Shown piece after piece: positions 53,342 through 61,000 of a stretch of 64,000 nucleotides of DNA (the stretch's first letter is position 1; each line of letters begins with the position of its first letter). The notes under the pieces were generated by a model. The model made no database searches, had not been told where the DNA came from, and saw only the letters and a program-made list of their open reading frames with translations. This DNA comes from Cyclaneusma minus (lineage: Eukaryota > Ascomycota > Leotiomycetes > Marthamycetales > Marthamycetaceae), in contig JAKZHN010000020.1 of NCBI GenBank assembly GCA_037179335.1, positions 496,001 through 560,000 on the forward strand, written 5' to 3'. The position numbers and the translations under genes are program-made.

Positions 53342-54361
53342 ATGTCTGCACTTGCGGTACCGTGGTACAGATGGACTCAAGAAAGGGCCATCAGAGCCTT
53401 CCTACCCCTTCTCAAGTCCTCTCTTCCTCACAGTAATCCACTCTACAACCGGCTCCAAGCGCCCCAAAACACATCCGACCGGCATTGTCTCTTCGCATCC
53501 ACAATCCCTCTCAATACACACACTCCCATTCCACCACATCAGCCCAATGATACCGAGTCAAATCCATACACCATCGTCTTTGCCGACCGCTCACGCTACC
53601 GCGAATCTCAAATCTGGATCTTCAATCCCCTCACCACCTGCACCCTCCCGCTCACCGCCTCTCAAACCCACTCTCTCAAATCCCACCTCATCTCCCTCTT
53701 CCACTTTTTCAAAACCGTCCAAGTCCCCGAAGCCCCAGGCTGGCCCTTCAAACCGACTCTCAAGTTCGCTTGCCTGCACCCAATCATCGGCGACTTAGTT
53801 GTTGAGATCGGACAAGCAGCTGGTGCGATTAAGCATAATACTGTATGGCAAGCATACAACATCTCCACCGCGCCATTTGAAAACCATCGTTCTGGAAATA
53901 CCGAGATCAGTCAAAGCAAACGTGAAGCGCTTCCAGAAGGTTTTTCCTATGCTCGAGTCCCTGAGGACCAGCTTGATGTTGTGCTAGCGACGAGTTCCAT
54001 CAAGCGCCAAGCGGAAACATTGCTGGGACTTCCAAGTATGGCTGTACTTGATGATGAGGGGAAGATGATTGGCTGGGCGTATGTTGGTATAGATGGCTCG
54101 TTGGCTACGCTGTATGTTCTGCCGGAGTGGAGGGGAAAGGGACTGGCCAAGTGCGTTGCTGTAGAGCTGTTGAGAAATGTACAGAATGGAGAGTATCGAG
54201 ATATGGGGTTCGATTTGGATAGTGGGTGGGTTCATGCGGACGTGAAGGAGGGGAATGAGGAGAGTGCTGGTTTGATGAGAAGTCTGGGAGGGAAGACCGA
54301 GTGGCTGTCGCGGTACATACATATTGATAGTGATCTGATAACTGCTCCTGTCGCAGATTGA
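53342..54361 (+). CDS. GNAT-family acetyltransferase
   Basis: Single-exon protein of 339 residues, MSALAVPWYRWTQERAIRAF to APVAD. The C-terminal half has the GNAT fold: GWAYVGIDGSLATLYVLPEW is the beta4 strand region and RGKGLA (residues 264-269) fits the Q/RxxGxG/A acetyl-CoA pyrophosphate loop. It resembles the FR47-like (glycine N-acyltransferase C-terminal) subgroup, with a long variable N-terminus carrying ESQIWIFNPLTTC. No Ser-Lys-Leu-type or signal sequence is seen, so it is probably cytosolic. The substrate is unknown; small-molecule N-acylation is more likely than histone acetylation (inference). The start is the first ATG with good context in this frame after 53,222. Confidence 0.8.
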   Translation: MSALAVPWYRWTQERAIRAFLPLLKSSLPHSNPLYNRLQAPQNTSDRHCLFASTIPLNTHTPIPPHQPNDTESNPYTIVFADRSRYRESQIWIFNPLTTCTLPLTASQTHSLKSHLISLFHFFKTVQVPEAPGWPFKPTLKFACLHPIIGDLVVEIGQAAGAIKHNTVWQAYNISTAPFENHRSGNTEISQSKREALPEGFSYARVPEDQLDVVLATSSIKRQAETLLGLPSMAVLDDEGKMIGWAYVGIDGSLATLYVLPEWRGKGLAKCVAVELLRNVQNGEYRDMGFDLDSGWVHADVKEGNEESAGLMRSLGGKTEWLSRYIHIDSDLITAPVAD

Positions 54362-55094
54362 GAGTGGTCAGTACCTCGGGGTTTAGCTATCTCCTACGAT
54401 TTGTGTTCTCTGTAACATGTGATGGTCGAATTTAGTTGGTAATTTCTTCGTCCCAGCCATAAAGAGAAACTGACCAACATGCAAACTCCCAGCTCGATCT
54501 ATTCGATTTGGGCAATTGCGAGCGAGACATCTGCTTCCTAGAGTCAGGCAGAGGTGAACTTCCGAACTAATACCAAATAGATAACAGGAATTGCCAACAT
54601 TGGTCGGTGCCTGGTCTGCTTCCAGAAACGGGTCGCAGTTATGCTCCTGTCTTTATGAGAACGTCTTTTCTACAGCAAAGTGAGCGCACAAAGCCAAATA
54701 AACAGATATGTGGCGGATGAAAAGATAAATTTGTATACCACTTTTGATTCTCGAGTTATCATAAACATGCTAAGCTATTGCGCATACCTCACATTGTCGT
54801 TAATATCTCCTTTTGCTGGAAATATGATAATATCACAGAGAACAAAAAGAAATCCTGAATGAGAGTAGGGCAATCAGTAGGTACCTAAAAGGAGTTGAGC
54901 CTGCTGATCTCTCACTCAGGTCCTATCACATCTCTTCATGTCACTGTATGCGTCCACAATTTATTTAAGGCACAATCACATTCCACAAAAGAATTTGACG
55001 GATAAAAGTTTTGATTTCTTAGGATAGTCTCATCCACACACAAAGAGGTATCAAAGGTAAAGAAATGCACTCGCTCATGCTCATCACCATCAGC
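54362..55094. other. Convergent GNAT / MFS 3' flank
   Basis: These 733 bp lie between two stop codons and are relatively AT-rich. No gene or repeat was recognised. Confidence 0.5.
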
Positions 55095-58000
55095 CTACTC
55101 AGCGGGGTCTGTCCTCTTCAAACTCCCCTTATCCTTCTTCCTGCTGTCTCTCGAACTTCTTTGCGCATCCGCGATATCAACTTCCACGAAACCTTTATCA
55201 TCCATTTCATCCAGCTCATACGCTTCGTCTGGCTCAGTGGCCCTGTTACGCTTGCTGTCCTTCCTGTGGTCCTTCTTCTCTTTCGATTTATCCTTGTGTT
55301 CCTGCACCTTCTGGTGTCCACGCTCCCTAGCATACTGGCCAGCGTCCCTGAGGTTCTGGCGGTTCTGATGCTGTAGCGCCTTCGCATCGATCAGGAGGTT
55401 TCTCTTGCGGATCTCCTGGTAGCGACTCATGTTGCCCAGTTCGAGGATACTCAACTTGCGCGTTCGACCACTGGGATTGCCAATGATGGTCGGGCGCCAG
55501 ACATCTTCTTCCTCGACGCCGGTGATGCTCATCCGCCTGATACTCTCCCTTCGTTTAGATTGCCACTGATCCATATCTTGGCGTTTCGATTCCGGAATGA
55601 TTTGCACTTCTTTCCATCGGAATAACACGCCTAGCAGGAGCAGAGTGAGAATGAGAAGAATACCAGCCATGACAGTCGTTGCGATCTGGGCACCTAAGTG
55701 TCGCTCCATGACACCTCCAACACCCGTGCTGGCGGCTGATATCAGGAAAGCGATGGTCTGAGTGATACACAGTCCAGCCGTCACTCGCGGAAAACCCGAG
55801 TAATTCGTCCGTTTTGCGGTGTCCTTGTCATCATCCGACTTCCGCGGTCGTCCTGTCATGCCAGGTTGCAAGTCGGACACATCAAAAGTCTCCATGATGA
55901 TGCCGTGGCATTCAGCAATCGCAAGGTTCGACAGGAAGGCAATGAGACCCGCGAAGAGGACAGGTAGAATCCAGGGGGTTGGCGGCCCGCCAGATGAAAG
56001 AGTATAGGCCATACCAGCAAAGGGAAGAGTGATGGTGAAGATGAAGCGACGCACGAGATGGGAGGACCATGTGACGCGTTTCTCAAAGGTCATGCTGTCA
56101 GTGCGGGTGATTTTGCGCGAGCGACTGAAGATCGAGCCCAGTTGGAATGGGACAGCCAACAGAGCTCCGATTGGAATGGCCATGACACAACCACCGACAG
56201 CCGGGGAGCGGAAGTGGTAGTACTTGGAGATGAGGGATCCCAAGAGCACAATGACGAGAACCACTTGTGCGTAGATCCATCCAACATACAGAGCCATGAT
56301 CAAGAAACCTGGCTGTCTCAGCATATCAAAGACCATGAGAATACCATGGTAAAATTCCTCTCCCCACCACGTTGGACCTGTTTGGACCCTATGCATCATC
56401 ACTTCACCTCGTGCTAAGCGTCGTGAAACTTTGCCGTCACCTCGCATCACCTCCGCCACCGACCGGCGGTAGGCAGAACGTCGAGTTTCCGGTGTCGCGA
56501 CGTTGAGTACGAGCACACAAGCGACGAGGATGATGGAAACGTAGATGCCCCAATCCGGGGACAAGTCCTGGATAATGCAAGCCCCGATCAAGAAACCAAC
56601 GCCAATGGACCCGAAGAAGCACCAAGTCCAGATGCCCAGCCAGACTCCCATGCCTCCACCATGACGCCGAACATCATAGTCATCAACGACTTCGCCATGT
56701 GGCTTGCTACTTTGCAGAGATGAGCCGAAAAGGTCCAGCAGTATGCCTAACAAATTCATGTTGAGGAAACCGAGCGCTAGGCCCATGAAAGCTCTGGGCA
56801 AAATGAGGCCTACTCTCCACTGGGCTTCATAAGGTGATCTCTGCTGACTTATCACAACAGCTTGAGGAAATAGGAGCGGCATTGCTACTGCCAGCGCTGC
56901 AAGCATGTATGGTTTTCGTCCGTGGAAGCCTGGCAGCGTCCAGCAGGTCAAAGTAGGCAGAGCCATACCTATGAACATGAAGACATTGCCGAGAATTGCG
57001 TAGTGGTGGAGATCGGCGATGTAGTATTGGATGGAGGGCACTTCTCCACCATAGATACCGCCGATGAGACCAATTAAGGCCGTATTGATGCACGCAACAA
57101 CCGCAACAAACCTCTTCTTGGTTGTTGACCAATCTCGGGCGATCGTTGAACGACGATGAGACCGAGCCATACTAAATCCATGTATATGTGCATTCTCGAG
57201 GCTGACATGAGACTTGCCGTTCAGAGCGATGTTGTGTAGTGGATTATGACGACGCTGTCTCGTAGCAGCTTCAGGATTATCCGTAAGCTCAGCCGCCGTC
57301 GATTCACCAACATCAGTGTCGTTGCCTTTCTTCCCGCCCCCAGAAAACATCATCTCATCATCTTCAGCAAGGGCACCATCAAGGCTAGGATGAGAACTCA
57401 AACTGCTCACTCGCTCTGAGTCCATCGCTGCCGACGACGACGATCGGCGACCGAAGTCGATGGCTGATGTCTTGCTAGCAGACTGATTCTCAACCTTCCT
57501 GGTAGACAGCGAAGTACCGCGAGGATGAATAGGCGGCTCATGATGAGAGTTGATGAAGTCGTGAACACTTGGGCTAGTTGGGACCTCATACTCGGAGCTT
57601 TTGCCGGGAACTCGCATCAGGTAGTCGTTACCAATAGAGCGTCTGGAAACTACCGAGTTACCTGGCACAGTGAGGTTCTGAACGGTGAGAAGGGGAGTAG
57701 TTTTCCTGCGTTGCGGGACGATATACTCCTCTTCGACAGACTCTGTTGAAATTGAATCGATCGTCCAAGGCATGATGTCTGACATTTTATCTTCAGGTAT
57801 CTTAAAAGTGCGAATGTCAGATGGCACCGTTACGATGGGCTTCAGGGGTTTGGTAGACACTCCTGTTCTCCCGGACACCCCTGTTCTGCCAGACACTGCT
57901 GATTTGCCGGCAATACTCGTTGCAGAGCTCGCATGGGAGGCCGTATTCTGTGCTGAATTGGCTCCTACCTGTAGCAGTGAGGGAACTTGGAACGAAGGTG

Positions 58001-61000
58001 AGGATATGTTCAGCGAAAATGACCTTCGTGGACGGGCCAAATATTGATCACCGGCTGCAGATGCTTGTAGGGGAGCAACAGGGACTTCCCCCAATAATAA
58101 GGGACGTAAGTCAATATCTTGAGGCGGGCCCAGGTGGTAGTAATCATCATGCTCAAGGAAACTGTCTTGAAGACTAGACGCTGATACTGACGGAGTTTTG
58201 TTCAAAAGACCGCGGCGGCTTTCATGGAAACTGCCAATGCTGGCTTGATTCTGGACGTGTTCTGCATCCCCAGCGGAGACTTTCTTGCTGTTTTGGCGAC
58301 TGAGAGCCGGAGCTGTCTGCAAGAGGGCGGTGGCATCAGACAGTAGTCCTGGAATAGCCTCCAGATCGTTCTTGTCCGCAGCCTGGCGAGCAACCGTCAG
58401 TGCTTCACCCATCAAACGTTCCAAGTCCTTGATGGCACTTGTAAACCTGTTACCAACGCCAGGACTCATCGAGACAGGGCTCGAGGAGGGGCTTGAGTCG
58501 CCATGGCTCGCAGCTCGACGTGGGACAAAATGCGCCTTACGACCCTCGCCTGTCAGCGAAACAGCTGGAGGCGCAAGATCCAGACTGTCCAGGGTAATTG
58601 GCGAAGTATGAGATCTGTGAACACCATGACGAGCGTCCGGGCTCATTTGGGAAAACGACGAGAGTTCGGTGAATCTCGGAGAATATGGTTGTTCACCCCT
58701 AAGCATTTCCCGTAGCCAGCCCACCGTCCGATGGAAAGCAGACTTATCGGAGTTTTCTGAATCGGGTAACGATGCGGCTGGAGTATCATTACGGTTGACA
58801 CAATGAACCGCGCGCTTTACAGAAAAGTCCATCTTTCCAGCGGAAGATCCAGACTTGATGGATTCCAGAGACGGATAGTATCTCATGCTCTTAGTCCTCG
58901 ACGAGGTGCGAGGAAGGGAAAGTCTTCGTACTGGAACGGGGTAAGATGGGCCAGCTCGGGCTAGTGGACCTGAGGACTGAGACTCTTGCATTGAACCATA
59001 GGTCTGGCTTGCTTTGAGCCCTCTCAAAGAAGACTTTCTCGTCGGAATAGACTGCGGCTGGATTTTTTTGCTTCGAATCACCAGGCCGGACCTGTTATCT
59101 TCAACCCGTTCTACGTCGGACTTTTGCTTGATAGGATCCAAAGCAATCGAGTCTAGGTCGTTAACTGAAAGCATCCGGGGATCCAGGACGAGTTTTTCAT
59201 AGGACTCGAGATTGACAGGGATCTGGACAATATCCAATCTCGACTCGGGAGGACTTCCGTCGTCGACCGACTGTTCCCGACTATATCGGGAAGAGCTGTA
59301 GTGAGTGCTGCCAGCGGCACCACTGAGCTGGCTGTTGTTGCTTGGCTTGTGCTCAAGTACCGGAGTCAAATGTCTGTGCGAGTTCTCGAAACTCTGAGTC
59401 GAAGAATCCGGAATTCTCATCTGTGATGCTATCTCCAGAACACTTTGGATCTTGCCAACATCAACAGGTGATGCCTCCGCAGTAGTACTGGTTTCGACTG
59501 AGGCTGGAGCTGTATCTGGTAGAACAGCATTAGAAGCCAACTCGATGGTCTGGACACGAGGCTTTGGCTCCGTAGATACTTCGTCGACAAGCTCGCTATC
59601 ACAAGAAATAATCTCGATGCTCGGATACATAACCATCTTGAAAGCTGACTGTATCTCGCTTCGAATTGCAGTCTCCACAGTTGAAGGGGTGGCGATGGTA
59701 TCCTCATGAGCTTCGACGCTAGGATACATGATCACTGCAGACTTGCCCTGGCTTGAAACCTGTGGTTTCGCAGATACGGTTGTTTGAGGAGCGATGAAAA
59801 AGGTCTCCACCCGAGTCTTGAAACTGCCCGAGGGGATATCTTCAGGTGCGATGTGAAGAATCTCGTAAGGAGGTCTACTGACAGAGGGTGTCGATTCAGG
59901 AAGCTCCACGCCCGCAGCTTCGTCCATCGTAGGTACACGGCTCAAGTGTACATCCTCATATGGCGGCAGCTCGCGAGGAGTCCCTTCAGAAGAAATCGAT
60001 TCAGGGATCTCGACCTCCGAAGCGATATGAGCTGTCGGGACACGACGAACGAATTTATCCACGAGAGTCTGAATCTCATGCGGCGCAATTGGACGCGATG
60101 AAACTGGTGACTGAGGAAGAGTTATTCCCTTACCAAGCTGGAGAATGTTCATCCGGCTAACGTGGACCTCATCGCGAGGTTCGATCGCCGTTGGTACGCT
60201 TTCGCTCTCAGAAGAGAATGACCCTGGAAGCTCCCATCTGAGAGCAAAACCCGCCGTTGAGACCCTACGAGGCCCAGGCTCTGGCAAAGCTTGCGGCACC
60301 AAAGGAGGCGATTCGGGAAGCTCCCGCTTAGCAGCAATAGCCGCTGTTGAGACTCTGCCGATATGATTATCACGACGAGGTACAGTCTTTGGCAAGACTT
60401 GTGGCGACAATGGAGGTGACTCAGGAAGCTTTCGCTTGGAAGCAACAACCACCGTTGGAACCCTGCGAGGCACAGTCTCTGGAATGACTTGGGGCGTCAA
60501 AGGAGGTGACTCGGGAAGCTTTCGCTTGAAAGCAATAGCCACTGTTGGGACCCTGCGAGGCCCAGTCTCTGGCAAGACTTGCGCCGCCGAAGGAGGCGAT
60601 TCGGGAAGCTCCCGTTTAGCAGCGACAGCCACTGTTGAAACTCTGTTGATATTGTTATTGCGGCGAGGTTCAATATTTGGTATGGCTTGAGGCATCGAAG
60701 GTGGGGATCCGGGAAGCTCTCGCTTGGAAGCAACAACAACCGTAGGAGCCCTGCTGAAAGGTCTGGTAATTGGCATGTCTTCAGGCGCTAGAGGAGGATA
60801 TTGGGGAAGCGTGACACCTGGGGCGATCATAACAGTTGGGACCGGCTTCACGTGAGAATCCTGGTGTGACGCCGCAGGACCCTGTCTCCTTTCGACTCCT
60901 GAGGTGGTGGCCGAGACCTCATCCTCTATGTTATCACGGTGGCGACGATGACGGCTTCCGTGTCTTACATCGTGAACGGACTGAGCGGCTTGATCAGCCA